DNA of 64,000 bases from Xylanimonas ulmi (GCF_004216535.1 NZ_SGWX01000001.1:1240001-1304000); one strand, 5' to 3'; positions 44,015 to 57,157 are shown, counted from the stretch's first letter. Program-made: numbers and translations. Notes: a model not told the origin generated them from the sequence alone.

Positions 44015-44318
44015 ACCTCTCGATGAGCGCCGCGGCCTGGTGGGGGCCCAGGCCCCGGACGCGACGGGTCTCGGCGATCCCGACTTCTTCCATGATCGCC
44101 CGGGCCTTCACTTTACCGACCCCCGGGAGGGACTCGAGCAGGGCGACGACCTTGAGCTTGCCCACGACGTCGTCGGTCTGCCCCTGCTCGATCACATCCT
44201 TGAGCGATCCCTGGGAGTACTTCAGGCGGTTCTTGATCTCCGCACGCACGCGGCGTGCCTCGGCAGCCTTCTCAAGGGCTGCGGCGCGCTGCTCCGGGGT
44301 AAGAGGAGGAAGGGCCAC
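44007..44318 (-). CDS. mihF: Actinobacterial integration host factor (mIHF)
   Basis: A 103-residue nucleoid protein specific to actinobacteria. [20 protein letters not shown], then [20 protein letters not shown] and the helix-two-turn-helix region [20 protein letters not shown] identify it. It binds and bends DNA and is essential in mycobacteria. GTG 44318 (VALPPLTP) is preferred over one three codons upstream. An inverted repeat lies 36-55 bp before the start (44354-44373). Confidence 0.93.
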   Translation of the reverse strand: MALPPLTPEQRAAALEKAAEARRVRAEIKNRLKYSQGSLKDVIEQGQTDDVVGKLKVVALLESLPGVGKVKARAIMEEVGIAETRRVRGLGPHQAAALIERFG

Positions 44319-44353
44319 GCAAGTCACCTACTCTGTCGAGCCGATGGGGCGGT

Positions 44354-44373
44354 GTTACTCCGACGAAAGTAAC
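44354..44373. promoter_or_regulatory. Inverted repeat upstream of mihF
   Basis: GTTACT (44354-44359), 8 nt and AGTAAC (44368-44373) form a perfect 6-bp dyad with one-turn spacing. It would overlap the -35 region of a promoter starting at or near the mihF GTG. It is probably an operator; the regulator is unknown. Confidence 0.45.
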
Positions 44374-44468
44374 GGTGACCTGCGTGAGCGGCAATCCGGG
44401 CGCGCCGGTAGGCGCCGAGTGCCCGTCAAACGAGCGCGCGATCGTCATACGTGCGCGCTTTTGTGTGC

Positions 44469-45263
44469 CTACCGCTCGTGCGCGTGTGCGTGCTCGACCC
44501 CGTGGGCCGTGGCGGCGTGGTGCGTGTCCACCGCCCCCGCCGCCAGACGCGCCCACTGCGGCGTCGGGCGCCCCTCGACCCGCCAGAAGCCTCCGGGGCC
44601 GTGCGGCTGCGGCCAGTGTGCGGGCGAGTCCTCCCACCGCTCCCCGCGCCCGTAGACGCCGCGGTCGATCAGCTGCGTCGAGGGCACGATGGCCTCGGTC
44701 CCCCGCCCCGTGACACGGTAGGTGAGGTACACGCTCTGGCCGCGGCGCAGCAGCCACAGCCACTCGCCGAAGTCCGCGCCGAACGTCGGCTCGTCCACCT
44801 CGGCCACCGAGTACCACGGGACGGTGTAGCCCATGAAGTCGCGCAGCTCACGCGCCAGCTCCCACGGGCCCTCGAACAGCACCGCGAGCGACAGTCCGCG
44901 CGCGTGCAGGTACGACGGCTCGTGGACCCCGGAGACGCTCAGCGTGCATCCCTCGCACTGGTGGGACAGCGGCTCGCCCACGTGGGCCATGTGCTTGTAG
45001 ACCACCAGTTGGTCACGCCCGTCGAACAGGTCGAGCAGGCTCACCGGTCCCTGCGGCCCGACGACGTCGACGACCGGGACCTCGGTCATCGGCATGCGCC
45101 GGCGAGCCGCGGCGAGCGCGTCCCCGGCGTGGGTGTGGGCCTTCTCACGCACCAGCAGGCGCTCGTAGGCGGCGTCCCAAGCGGCGCGGTCGACGACGGT
45201 CGGGACCGGAGCCTCGGGCTCCTCGGGGCGGTGTGCGGTCGGCGTGGACAGGGGCGTGGACAT
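44469..45263 (-). CDS. DUF899 family thioredoxin-like protein
   Basis: A 264-residue protein of the DUF899 (thioredoxin-fold) family. VVDRAAWDAAYERLLVREKA and the LLDLFDGRDQLVVYKHM segment are typical. The CEGCT motif near residue 120 is a CxxC pair in the expected thioredoxin position. WLWLLRRGQSVYLTYRVTGRG and a His-rich C-terminal tail (THHAATAHGVEHAHAH) follow. The tail could bind metal. Start at ATG 45263. It is a lone gene between mihF and pyrF; function is unknown. Confidence 0.75.
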   Translation of the reverse strand: MSTPLSTPTAHRPEEPEAPVPTVVDRAAWDAAYERLLVREKAHTHAGDALAAARRRMPMTEVPVVDVVGPQGPVSLLDLFDGRDQLVVYKHMAHVGEPLSHQCEGCTLSVSGVHEPSYLHARGLSLAVLFEGPWELARELRDFMGYTVPWYSVAEVDEPTFGADFGEWLWLLRRGQSVYLTYRVTGRGTEAIVPSTQLIDRGVYGRGERWEDSPAHWPQPHGPGGFWRVEGRPTPQWARLAAGAVDTHHAATAHGVEHAHAHER

Positions 45264-45386
45264 GGTGGGCCTCCGGGTCGGCGGGACGGTGTGCCGTCCT
45301 TCCGACGAGGTGGACCGCCGAAACTGATCGCCCACATCCCGCGCCCGTCGCCTCACCCGCGGCGGGGCGAGCGACCCGACCGCCCC

Positions 45387-46233
45387 TCAGCCGCGCAGCG
45401 CCGCCCGCGCCTCGTCGACCGCCGCCACGGCCGCCGCCCGCAGCGCCGCGACGTCGGGGCCGGCGCGCAGCACGCCGCGCGACGAGGACGCCAGCACCTG
45501 CGCGCGCGCCCGCCCGAACACCGCGGACAGCTCGGCCGCGCCCGCGCCCTGCGCGCCCACCCCCGGCGCCAGCAGCGGGCCGTTGACCGCCTCCAGGTCG
45601 GTCGCCGTCGCGCGTGCCGCGTCGCCGATGGTGGCGCCGACGACGAGGCCGACCGAGCCCAGCGGGTCGGCCCCGGCATTGAGCGCGGCGGCCTGCGCGG
45701 CCATGGTCGCGGCGACCGACACCCCGGACGACGTGACGGCGTGCTGCACCTGCGCCCCCTCGGGGTTCGACGTCAGGCACAGCACGAACAGCCCGCGGCC
45801 CGTGGCCCGCGCCAGCTCGACGGCCGGGGCGAGCGAGCCGAACCCGAGGTACGGCGAGACGGTCAGCGCGTCGCCCGCCAGGGGCGAGCCGTCGCGCAAG
45901 AACGCCTCGGCATAGGCGGCCATGGTCGAGCCGATGTCGCCGCGCTTGGCGTCGACGACGACGAGCGTGCCCGCGGCGCGCGCCGCCGCGATCGTCTCCT
46001 CAAGCACCGCGACGCCCGCCGAGCCATGGCGCTCGTAGAACGCCGCCTGCGGCTTGACCGCCGCCACCCGCCCGCCGACCGCCTCGACCACGCGCAGCGA
46101 GAACTCGCGCAGGCCGGCGGCGTCGTCGCTCAGGCCCCACGCGTCCAGCAAGGACGCGTGGGGGTCGACGCCGACGCACAGCGGCCCCAGGTCGTCCATC
46201 GCCGCCGCCAGGCGCGCCCCGAAGGCCGCCCGC

Positions 46234-46241
<8 letters not shown>
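45387..46241 (-). CDS. pyrF: Orotidine 5'-phosphate decarboxylase (type 2)
   Basis: A 284-residue TIM-barrel enzyme for the last step of UMP synthesis. Motifs: [29 protein letters not shown] and the catalytic [20 protein letters not shown] (Lys-Asp-Asp set), then LAPGVGAQG. The length (284) fits the longer actinobacterial subtype. ATG 46241 overlaps the carB stop by 8 bp. It is the last gene of the pyr operon. Confidence 0.95.
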
Positions 46242-49586
<3,345 letters not shown>

Positions 49587-49587
<1 letters not shown>

Positions 49588-50873
49588 CAGTTCTCCATCT
49601 CGGAGGTGGTGGCGAGCTCGGCGACGACGGCGGCCGGGACGGCCACGGGCTCGCCCGTGCGCATGAGCTCGACGAAGCGGTCGAAGAGGTAGGCCGAGTC
49701 GTGGGGTCCGGCGGCGGCCTCGGGGTGGTACTGGACCGAGAAGGCGGGCAGGTCGAGGGCGGTGAGCCCCTCGACGACCTGGTCGTTGAGCCCGATGTGC
49801 GAGACGACGACGCGGCCGTAGGCGGACTTGTGCGGCGCCGCGCTCACGGCGTCCAGCGGCGCCTCGACGGCGAAGCCGTGGTTGTGCGCGGTGACCTCGA
49901 CCTTGCCGGTCGTGCGGTCGAGCACGGGCTGGTTGATGCCGCGGTGCCCGTAGCCGAGCTTGTAGGTCCCGAACCCGAGCGCGCGCCCGAACAGCTGGTT
50001 GCCGAAGCAGATGCCGAAGAACGGGATGCGCGCGTCGAGCACCTGGCGCAGCAGCTCGACCTCGTGCGTGGCGGCGCCCGGGTCCCCGGGGCCGTTGGAG
50101 AAGAAGACGCCGCGCGCGCCGTCGTCGGGCAGCAGGGCCGCGACGTCGTCGAACGTCGACGACTGCGGGACCACGTGCACACGCACGCCGCGCTCGGCGA
50201 GCCGCTGCGGGGTCATGGCCTTGATGCCCAGGTCGACGGCGACGACGGTCGCCACCGGCTCGCGTCCGGCGAACTCGCCCGTGGGCTCGACGACGTACGC
50301 CTCACGCGTGGAGACCTCGCGGGCCAGGTCGGCGCCCGCCATGGGCGCGGCCGCCTTGACGGCGGCGACCAGCTCGCCGATCGGGCGCTCGTGGCCGGCG
50401 GCGTCGAGGAGGGCGTCACCCGAGAACACCCCGGCGCGCATGACGCCCAGCTCGCGCAGATGACGGGTCAGGAAGCGGGTGTCGACGTCGCTGATGCCGA
50501 CCACGCCCTGCGCGGCGAGCTCCTCGTCCAGCGAGCGGCGCGCGCGCCAGTTGGACACGCGGCGGGCGGGGTCGCGCACGACCCAGCCGGCGACCCAGAT
50601 GCGGCCCGACTCGGGGTCCTCGTCGTTGACGCCCGTGTTGCCGATGTGGGGCGCGGTCATCACGACGATCTGGCGGTGGTAGGACGGGTCGGTCAGCGTC
50701 TCCTGGTAGCCGGTCATGCCGGTCGAGAAGACGATCTCGCCCAGCGTCGCGCCGCGGGCGCCATGCGCGCGCCCGCGGGCCACGGTGCCGTCCTCGAGCA
50801 CCAGGACGGCCGAGCCGCCGGTTGGTCCGGCGATCGGGGCGACGGTCGTGCTGAGCGTCGTGGCGTCGGTCAC
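49587..50873 (-). CDS. carA: Carbamoyl-phosphate synthase, small (glutaminase) subunit
   Basis: A 428-residue subunit that channels glutamine-derived ammonia to CarB. N-terminal domain: [17 protein letters not shown] and [17 protein letters not shown]. The class I glutaminase has [11 protein letters not shown], the catalytic Cys in FFGICFGNQ near 280 and a C-terminal [13 protein letters not shown] with His-Glu. GTG 50873 overlaps the preceding gene's stop (GTGA). Second-last step of a coupled operon. Confidence 0.96.
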
Positions 50874-51433
50874 GGGGTCTCCTTCGGGAGTGTCTCGGTC
50901 GTCTCGTCGGGCGCGGCGGTCAGGCTCCGCACGGCCTCGAGGAGACGGGTCTTGTCAGCGGGGTGGCGCGTGCGCAGCCCCGTGTCGAGCTCGACGGCGC
51001 GCACCCGCCCGTCGGACGGGGCCAGCCAGGTCAGCACGAGGAGGCCGTCCGCCCCGACGTACTTGCCCGCCATGCCGGGCGCCAGCCCTACGCCGCGCAG
51101 CGCGTCAGCGGGTACGAACACGTCGGCGGCGCCCGCGCGCGCCACGAGCACCCCGGCGTCGTGCACGCTGACCCGCGCGGCCGCGCGGTCACCCAGGCCG
51201 TGGGCGCCGACGCGCGCGAGCCAGTCGCCCGCGAGCGTCGTGGAGACGTATGTCGCCTCGATCGGGCCCAGTCGCGCAGGGCCGAGGTCGTCGGCGGGCG
51301 GCGCCGCGGGCGGCGTGGGCACGAGCCGGCCGGTGCGCCGCGCGAGGCGGCGGCGCCCGCCGAGCACCACGAGCAGCAGCAGCACGCCGATCACGATCCA
51401 CATGCCGACCGCGACCGGCATCGGCAGGCTCAT
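50870..51433 (-). CDS. Membrane PH-like protein between pyrC and carA (Rv1382-type)
   Basis: A 187-residue protein with one N-terminal TM helix ([20 protein letters not shown]). A cytoplasmic beta-rich domain follows ([53 protein letters not shown]). The same kind of gene lies between pyrC and carA in mycobacteria (Rv1382) and other actinobacteria. Its role in pyrimidine metabolism is unproven. ATG 51433 overlaps the pyrC stop (ATGA), and its stop overlaps carA. Confidence 0.82.
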   Translation of the reverse strand: MSLPMPVAVGMWIVIGVLLLLVVLGGRRRLARRTGRLVPTPPAAPPADDLGPARLGPIEATYVSTTLAGDWLARVGAHGLGDRAAARVSVHDAGVLVARAGAADVFVPADALRGVGLAPGMAGKYVGADGLLVLTWLAPSDGRVRAVELDTGLRTRHPADKTRLLEAVRSLTAAPDETTETLPKETP

Positions 51434-52755
51434 GCGTCCGCCTCGACCGGAGCGCCGTCGAACACGGTGGCGCGCCCACGCAGGAACGTGGCGACCACCC
51501 GGCCCGGGATCTCGCGGCCCTGCAGCGGGGTGTTGGCCGACGCCGTCTCCTGCGTCGCGCCGTCGACCACGCGCCGCGCGGCCGGGTCGACCAGCACCAG
51601 GTTGGCGGGCTCTCCCACCGCGATGGGACGTCCGTGGCGGTCTGCGACGCGGCCGATGCGGGCCGGGGCGCCCGACAGCACGCGCGCGACGTCCGCCCAG
51701 GTCAGCCGGCCCGTGTCGACCATGGTCTCCTGCACCACCGACAGGGCGGTCTCCAGGCCCGTCATGCCGAACGCGGCGGCGGCCCACTCGCAGTCCTTGT
51801 CCTCACGCGGGTGTGGCGCGTGGTCGGTCGCGACGATGTCGATGGTGCCGTCGGCCAGGCCCTCGCGGACCGCCTCGACGTCGTCGGCCGTGCGCAGCGG
51901 CGGGTTGACCTTGAACCGGGGGTCGTAGCCGCGAGCCAGGTCGTCGGTCAGCAGCAGGTGGTGCGGCGTGGCCTCCGCGGTCACGGCGATGCCGCGCGCC
52001 TTGGCCCAGCGCACGATCTCGACACTGCCGCGCGTGGACAGGTGGCACACGTGCAGGCGCGAGCCGACATGCTCGGCCAGCAGCACGTCACGCGCGATGA
52101 TGGCCTCCTCGGCGACCGCGGGCCAGCCCGCCAGCCCGATCTCCGCCGAGACGACGCCCTCGTGCATCTGCGAGCCCTCGGTCAGCCGCGGCTCCTGCGC
52201 GTGCTGGGCGATCACGCCGTCGAACGCCTTGACGTACTCCAGCGCGCGGCGCATCAGCACCGGGTCGTGCACGCACTTGCCGTCGTCGGAGAACACGCGC
52301 ACGCGCGCCTTCGAGTCGGCCATCGCGCCCAGCTCGGCGAGCCGCTCGCCGTCGAGCCCGACCGTCACCGCGCCGACCGGGAAGACGTCGACCCAGCCGG
52401 CCTCCTCGCCCAGCCGCCACACCTGCTCGACCACACCGGCGGTGTCGGCCACGGGCGAGGTGTTCGCCATGGCGTGCACGGCGGTGAACCCGCCCGCGGC
52501 CGCGGCGCGCGTGCCCGAGCGGACCGTCTCGGCGTCCTCACGACCCGGCTCGCGCAGGTGCGTGTGCAGGTCCACCAGGCCGGGCAGCGCCACCAGGCCC
52601 GCGCCGTCGACCTCGACGACGTCGCCGTCCGGCGCCACCGCGGCTCCGGGGGGCGTGATCTGCGCGATCGTCCCCTCCGCGCCCGGTCCGCCGAGAACGA
52701 CGTCGACCGGGTCGCCGCCGAGCGGGCGCACGCTCCTCAACAGGTAGGCGGGCAT
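51430..52755 (-). CDS. pyrC: Dihydroorotase
   Basis: A 441-residue class I dihydroorotase of the amidohydrolase superfamily. The metal-binding DLHTHLREPGREDAETV is near 60. VMRRALEYVKAFDGVIAQHAQEP and LHVCHLSTRGS supply further ligands, with DHAPHPREDKD near 305. ATG 52755 shares one base with the pyrB stop (TGATG). It converts carbamoyl aspartate to dihydroorotate. Confidence 0.96.
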   Translation of the reverse strand: MPAYLLRSVRPLGGDPVDVVLGGPGAEGTIAQITPPGAAVAPDGDVVEVDGAGLVALPGLVDLHTHLREPGREDAETVRSGTRAAAAGGFTAVHAMANTSPVADTAGVVEQVWRLGEEAGWVDVFPVGAVTVGLDGERLAELGAMADSKARVRVFSDDGKCVHDPVLMRRALEYVKAFDGVIAQHAQEPRLTEGSQMHEGVVSAEIGLAGWPAVAEEAIIARDVLLAEHVGSRLHVCHLSTRGSVEIVRWAKARGIAVTAEATPHHLLLTDDLARGYDPRFKVNPPLRTADDVEAVREGLADGTIDIVATDHAPHPREDKDCEWAAAAFGMTGLETALSVVQETMVDTGRLTWADVARVLSGAPARIGRVADRHGRPIAVGEPANLVLVDPAARRVVDGATQETASANTPLQGREIPGRVVATFLRGRATVFDGAPVEADA

Positions 52756-53762
52756 CAGATCGAGCTCCCCTCAGCCGAGGAGTCCCCGGCCAGCAGCAGG
52801 TACAGGGCGGCCATGCGCACCGCGACGCCGTTGGCGACCTGCTCGACGATCACCGAGCGGGGCGAGTCGGCGGCCTCCGCGGAGATCTCCAGGCCGCGGT
52901 TCATGGGACCGGGGTGCATGACGACGGTGTGGGCGGGCAGCATCGCCAGGCGCCGGTGGTCCAGGCCATAGCGGCGCGAGTACTCCAACGGGCTCGGGAA
53001 GAACGCGCCCGCTCCCCCAGACATCCGCTCGCGCTGCACACGCAGCATCATGACGGCGTCGGGCTGCCCGTGGGCGAGCGTCTCATCCAGGTCGTAGGAC
53101 GTCGTGCACGGCCAGGTCTCGACGCCGACCGGCAGCAGCGTGGGCGGGGCGACCAGCGTCACCTGCGCGCCGAGCGTGCGCAGCAGGCGCACGTTCGAGC
53201 GCGCCACGCGCGAGTGCAGCACGTCGCCCACGACGGCGACCTTGAGTCCCGCCAGGTCCCGCCCGACGCCGTCGCCACCCGCGCCGCCGACCCGGCCCAC
53301 CAGGTGGCGGCGGATCGTGAACGCGTCGAGCAGCGCCTGCGTGGGGTGCTGGTGGGTGCCGTCGCCGGCGTTGAGCACCGCGACCGGGTTGTCCGCGCTG
53401 CCCAGCCAGCCCGAGTGGGCGAGCTGGTGCGGCGCGCCGCTGGCCCAGTGCCGCACCACGACGGCGTCGGCGCCCATGGCGTGCAGCGTCAGCGCGGTGT
53501 CCTTGAGCGACTCGCCCTTGGACACGCTCGACCCCTTGGCCGAGAAGTTGATGACGTCGGCCGACAGGCGCTTGGCCGCCGTCTCGAACGAGATGCGCGT
53601 GCGCGTGGAGTCCTCGAAGAAGAGGTTGACCACGGTGCGCCCGCGCAGCGTCGGCAGCTTCTTGATCTCGCGCGACTGCGTCGCGGCCATCTGCGCTGCG
53701 GTGTCGAGCACGAGGATGGCCTCCTCGAGGCTCAGCTCGTCAGTGGACAGCAGGTGCCTCAT
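52755..53762 (-). CDS. pyrB: Aspartate carbamoyltransferase, catalytic chain
   Basis: A 335-residue ATCase catalytic chain with no adjacent pyrI, as usual in Gram-positive bacteria. The carbamoyl-phosphate motif [13 protein letters not shown] is near 48-60. [44 protein letters not shown] and HPGPMNRG follow in order. ATG 53762 overlaps the pyrR stop (ATGA). It condenses carbamoyl phosphate with aspartate. Confidence 0.96.
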   Translation of the reverse strand: MRHLLSTDELSLEEAILVLDTAAQMAATQSREIKKLPTLRGRTVVNLFFEDSTRTRISFETAAKRLSADVINFSAKGSSVSKGESLKDTALTLHAMGADAVVVRHWASGAPHQLAHSGWLGSADNPVAVLNAGDGTHQHPTQALLDAFTIRRHLVGRVGGAGGDGVGRDLAGLKVAVVGDVLHSRVARSNVRLLRTLGAQVTLVAPPTLLPVGVETWPCTTSYDLDETLAHGQPDAVMMLRVQRERMSGGAGAFFPSPLEYSRRYGLDHRRLAMLPAHTVVMHPGPMNRGLEISAEAADSPRSVIVEQVANGVAVRMAALYLLLAGDSSAEGSSI

Positions 53763-54454
53763 CGCGACTCCCCCTCCCCGCCGTCGTCGGTGGACGGGCC
53801 GGCGTCGGCCGAACCGCCCCCGCCGGTCGCACCGCCACCGCCGGCCGAACCGCCTCCGCCTGTCGAGCCGCCACCGCCGGTCGAGCTTGTCGAGACCCGT
53901 CCGGTGATCACGACGGCGTCGCTTCCGCCGTCGACATCGGCCAGGCGCACCAGCACGCGCTCGCTCGCGGAGGTCGGCAGGTTCTTGCCCACGAAGTCGG
54001 GGCGGATCGGCAGCTCGCGGTGGCCGCGGTCGACCAGCGCCGCCAGGCGCACCGCGCGCGGACGGCCCAGGTCGCTCAGGGCGTCGAGCGCGGCGCGGAT
54101 CGTGCGCCCGGAGTACAGGACGTCGTCGACGAGCACCACGACCTTGTCGTCGACGCCCGCCTGCGGCAGCCGCGTCACCCCGACAGCCCGCGTGGGGTTG
54201 CGGCGCAGGTCGTCGCGGTACATCGTCACGTCGAGCTCGCCCAGGGCGGCGACGGGGTCGAACGCGGGATCGATGCTCGCCAGGCGCTGGGCGAGGCGGT
54301 GGGCGAGCGGGACGCCGCGCGTGGGGATGCCCAGCAGGACGACGTCGGCGGCTCCGCGGGAGCGTTCGACCACCTCGTGGGCGATGCGGGTCAACGCCCG
54401 CTGAATGTCCTCGGCTCCGAGGACTGTGGTGACCGATGGCAGGCCGAGGCTCAC
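53759..54454 (-). CDS. pyrR: PyrR regulatory protein/uracil phosphoribosyltransferase with Gly-rich tail
   Basis: A 231-residue PyrR; the family is usually about 180-190. The core includes [20 protein letters not shown], the PRPP loop [19 protein letters not shown] at 105-122 and [20 protein letters not shown]. From about residue 186 an extra tail follows. It begins with VSTSST, encoded by a decayed copy of the dispersed repeat, then GGGGS-like runs and an acidic end. PyrR senses UMP and represses the pyr operon at the mRNA level. GTG 54454 lies in a hairpin that resembles a PyrR site. Confidence 0.94.
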   Translation of the reverse strand: MSLGLPSVTTVLGAEDIQRALTRIAHEVVERSRGAADVVLLGIPTRGVPLAHRLAQRLASIDPAFDPVAALGELDVTMYRDDLRRNPTRAVGVTRLPQAGVDDKVVVLVDDVLYSGRTIRAALDALSDLGRPRAVRLAALVDRGHRELPIRPDFVGKNLPTSASERVLVRLADVDGGSDAVVITGRVSTSSTGGGGSTGGGGSAGGGGATGGGGSADAGPSTDDGGEGESR

Positions 54455-54485
54455 CGGACCTCCTTCTCCGCCTCACGGGACGGTG
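54452..54485 (-). promoter_or_regulatory. Putative PyrR-binding hairpin over the pyrR ribosome site and start codon
   Basis: In the mRNA, CACCG (54485-54481) can pair with CGGUG (54456-54452), which contains the pyrR GUG. The loop holds UCCCGUGAGGCGG and the AAGGAGG ribosome site. UCC-n-G-n-GAGGC matches the PyrR recognition loop known from Bacillus. A -10 hexamer TAGTGT at 54514-54509 places the transcript start near 54502, so the leader is about 48 nt. Mycobacterial PyrR acts by translational repression at such a site. Confidence 0.6.
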
Positions 54486-54569
54486 TTAAAGGGTGTCTTG
54501 CGCCCCCCACACTAACCCGCCCCGACCCCCACCCCCCTCCCCACCCAAGGCGACCTCCCTCACACCCAC

Positions 54570-54657
54570 ATACCGAAACCCCGCCGAGATACCGGAATCC
54601 GGTCACGGATCGCGCGGATCGTGACCGAGGACCGGTACCTCGGCGGGGTTGCGGTAT
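54570..54657. repeat. 88-bp near-perfect palindrome between nusB and pyrR
   Basis: The left arm from 54570 (ATACCG, AAACCCCGCCGAG, ATACCGG, then GGTCACG) is mirrored to 54657 with only a few mismatches, around a loop near 54611-54614. Arms are about 42 nt, far longer than an ordinary terminator. It begins 8 bp after the nusB stop. It may terminate efp-nusB transcription, or be a palindromic mobile or REP-like unit. Confidence 0.8.
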
Positions 54658-54664
54658 CTCGGGG

Positions 54665-55081
54665 TTAGGAGAGGAGGGTGGGTTTGATGTCGACGAGGCG
54701 GGCCAGGAGGCCGTTGACGAACGACGGCGAGTCGTCGGTCGACAGTTGCGCGGCCAGGTCGACCGCCTCGTCGATCGCGACGGCGTCGGGCACGTCGTCG
54801 TTGAAGAGGATCTCCCACGCGCCGATGCGCAGCAGGGCGCGGTCGACGGCGGGCATGCGCTCGATCGTCCACCCGTTGGAGTACGTCTCAAGCAGCTCGT
54901 CGATGCGGTCGCGGTGAGCGCTGACGCCCTCAACGACGTCGGCCGCGTACTGCGGCACGGGCGACTCGGTCAACGGCCGGGCCACGCGCTCGCGCAGCAG
55001 CCCGACGGCGTCGACGCCGCGCTGCTCCGCCTCGAAGAGGATGTCGGCGGCGCGCTTACGCGCCTTGGTGCGTGCACCCAT
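54665..55081 (-). CDS. nusB: Transcription antitermination factor NusB
   Basis: A 138-residue all-helical RNA-binding protein of rRNA antitermination. KARKRAADILFEAEQRGVDA, then VEGVSAHRDRIDELLETYSN, GWTIERMPAVDRALLRIGAWEI and FVNGLLARL are the NusB core. ATG 55081. It follows efp (37 bp), a conserved efp-nusB pair, and precedes the long palindrome. Confidence 0.95.
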   Translation of the reverse strand: MGARTKARKRAADILFEAEQRGVDAVGLLRERVARPLTESPVPQYAADVVEGVSAHRDRIDELLETYSNGWTIERMPAVDRALLRIGAWEILFNDDVPDAVAIDEAVDLAAQLSTDDSPSFVNGLLARLVDIKPTLLS

Positions 55082-55118
55082 GGTCGTGTCAGTTCCCGTC
55101 TGGGGAGAGCCCGCGGGC

Positions 55119-55682
55119 TCAGTCGTTCACGCGGCCGAGGTACGACCCGTCACGCGTGTCGACCTTGACCTTGGTGCCCTGCTCGAGGAACAGCGGGACC
55201 TGGATCTCCTTGCCCGTCTCGAGCGTGGCGGGCTTGGTGCCGCCCGTCGAGCGGTCGCCCTGCAGCCCCGGCTCGGTGTAGGTGATCTCAAGCACGACCG
55301 ACGCGGGCAGCTCGACGTACAGCGGCGTGCCCTCGTTGGAGGCGACCAGGACGCTCATGCCCTCGAGCATGTAGTCCTTGGCGTCGCCGACGGTCTCGCC
55401 CGACACGTGGATCTGGTCGTAGGTGTCGTTGTCCATGAAGACGAAGTCCGAGCCGTCCATGTACAGGTACTGGAAGTCGCGGCGGTCGACGTTGGCGGTC
55501 TCGACCTTGATGCCCGCGTTGAAGGTCTTGTCGACGACCTTGCCCGAGAGCACGTTCTTCATCTTGGTGCGGACGAACGCGCCACCCTTGCCCGGCTTGA
55601 CGTGCTGGAACTCGATGATCGTCCAGAGCTGACCGTCGATGCGGAGCACGGTGCCGTTCTTGATGTCGTTGGAGGTAGCCAC
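55119..55682 (-). CDS. efp: Translation elongation factor P
   Basis: A 187-residue EF-P of three beta-barrels that relieves ribosome stalling at polyproline. [20 protein letters not shown] opens domain I. The loop [15 protein letters not shown] bears the Lys (near 33) that is modified in other bacteria. The C-terminus GYLGRVND-like SYLGRVND is typical. GTG 55682 ([10 protein letters not shown]) is the conserved start; the longer frame is rejected. Confidence 0.96.
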   Translation of the reverse strand: MATSNDIKNGTVLRIDGQLWTIIEFQHVKPGKGGAFVRTKMKNVLSGKVVDKTFNAGIKVETANVDRRDFQYLYMDGSDFVFMDNDTYDQIHVSGETVGDAKDYMLEGMSVLVASNEGTPLYVELPASVVLEITYTEPGLQGDRSTGGTKPATLETGKEIQVPLFLEQGTKVKVDTRDGSYLGRVND

Positions 55683-55770
55683 GTTCGGATCTTCCCTACT
55701 GGTTATCGGGGCAGGTCGGGGGTGCGCGTCAAGCTGCGAGGGCGCGAAGAGCCCGGGCAAGTGTAGCCGC

Positions 55771-56163
55771 TCACCCCAGGCCGGTGACGATCAGGGCGAT
55801 CGCCGCGCGCCCGAGCAGCCCACACGCGCCCGCCCAGACGACCGAGGCGAGGGTCCCGACGACGAACCGCTCCCGCGCCGCGGGCCGCTCGCGCAGCTCG
55901 TACACCCGCCCCAGGCCCTTGATCGCGACGACGACAGCGGCGCCCTCGGGGAAGCCGGCGAGGATGCTCAAGGTGACGCCCGCCCGCTCCAGCAGGCCGA
56001 TCCAGGCGCCTCCGGCCAGCGCCCGCGCGGCGGCGGCCTCGGCGTCGACGGGAGCCTCGGTGCGCCGCAGCACCCAGGGCACCAGCAGCGCGCCCAGTCC
56101 GACCGACGCCGCCAGCGACCCCGCGCCGACGGCGACGCACGCCAGCGCCTGCCCCACATCCAT
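55771..56163 (-). CDS. Small multi-pass membrane protein
   Basis: A 130-residue hydrophobic protein with about four membrane segments ([69 protein letters not shown] and [26 protein letters not shown], each shortened here in concept). It has a conserved-looking LERAG..LAG..EG motif as in hypothetical actinobacterial membrane proteins next to efp. ATG 56163 has TAGCGT 7 nt upstream (leaderless). Function is unknown. Confidence 0.7.
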   Translation of the reverse strand: MDVGQALACVAVGAGSLAASVGLGALLVPWVLRRTEAPVDAEAAAARALAGGAWIGLLERAGVTLSILAGFPEGAAVVVAIKGLGRVYELRERPAARERFVVGTLASVVWAGACGLLGRAAIALIVTGLG

Positions 56164-56329
56164 AGGCGCGACGCTAGCGGGCCCCGGCGCGAGCATCCCC
56201 GCGCCGCGCCGCCGGGCAGCCGCCGGGACCGGCTTGCTGACCGCCGCGTCGAGTCCTGCGCCCGGGCCGTGCCACGATGGGCCGACGCCCGCGGCCAGCC
56301 CACGGACCGCGCCGAGAGGAGCAGCGAAG

Positions 56330-57151
56330 ATGCAGCGCCACGCCCGGAGCCGACCCGCCGTCCAGTCCGTCGCCCGCAAGAGGGCACTCGCCCTGGCGGC
56401 GGCCGCACTCACCGCCGGGGCCCTGGTGGGGTGCGGGCAGGACGACGCGTCGGCGGACGGCGCCGGTGACGCGACGGCCCCGGCGTCCCAGTCGACGCCC
56501 CAGCAGCAGCCCGAGCCCCTCCGGGCGGAGAACTTCCTCGACCGTGTGCAGGCGGCTCAGCGCGAGGCGCGGACCGCGCGAATCGAGTTGCAGGGGGCGT
56601 TGAGCGCCACCGGGTTGGTGGACATGGGCACGCCGGATGGTCGTGACGTCCGCTTGACGATGACGCTCTCGGCGTCAGGCATGGAGCAGACCGTGACCCT
56701 CGTCGACGGGGTGATGTACATGCCGCAGCCCGGCGCGGGCGACACGTGGATCGCGATCGATCTCAAGAACCCCGGGAGCGAGCGGGCCGCCGCGCTGGCC
56801 GACGAGCTCGAGATCGACCCGTTCGCCCAGATCGACGACGTCAAGGGCGCGGTGACCGCCGTCGAGCTCGTGGGCCCCGAGACGCTCGCCGACGGGACGC
56901 GGGGGACGCGGTACAAGGTCACCGTCGACCCCAGCCTCGCCACCGGATCGACGGGCGAGGCACTGGCCGGCCTCGGGCTCGACGACCTGGTCTACGACTA
57001 CGTCCTGGACGAGGAGGACCGTCCGTTGGCGGTCAGCACCGAGTTCCTCGGGCAGTCGATCGCGATCCTCGCGAGTGGGTGGGGCGAGCCCGTGGACATC
57101 CAGGCGCCCGACCCGTCGCAGGTCATCTCCGCCGCCGAGGCCGGCTTCTGA
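56330..57151 (+). CDS. LppX/LprG-like lipoprotein
   Basis: A 273-residue secreted lipoprotein (RALALAAAALTAGALVGC, lipobox LVGC). A low-complexity linker is followed by a LolA/LprG-like half-barrel domain: FLDRVQAAQREARTARIELQ, LVDGVMYMPQPGAGDTWIAI, GPETLADGTRGTRYKVTV and YDYVLDEEDRPLAVST. Family members in mycobacteria carry triacylated glycolipids. Here a role in envelope lipid transport is only inferred. ATG 56330 follows GAGAGGAG. Confidence 0.75.
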   Translation: MQRHARSRPAVQSVARKRALALAAAALTAGALVGCGQDDASADGAGDATAPASQSTPQQQPEPLRAENFLDRVQAAQREARTARIELQGALSATGLVDMGTPDGRDVRLTMTLSASGMEQTVTLVDGVMYMPQPGAGDTWIAIDLKNPGSERAAALADELEIDPFAQIDDVKGAVTAVELVGPETLADGTRGTRYKVTVDPSLATGSTGEALAGLGLDDLVYDYVLDEEDRPLAVSTEFLGQSIAILASGWGEPVDIQAPDPSQVISAAEAGF

Positions 57152-57157
57152 GTGCCC

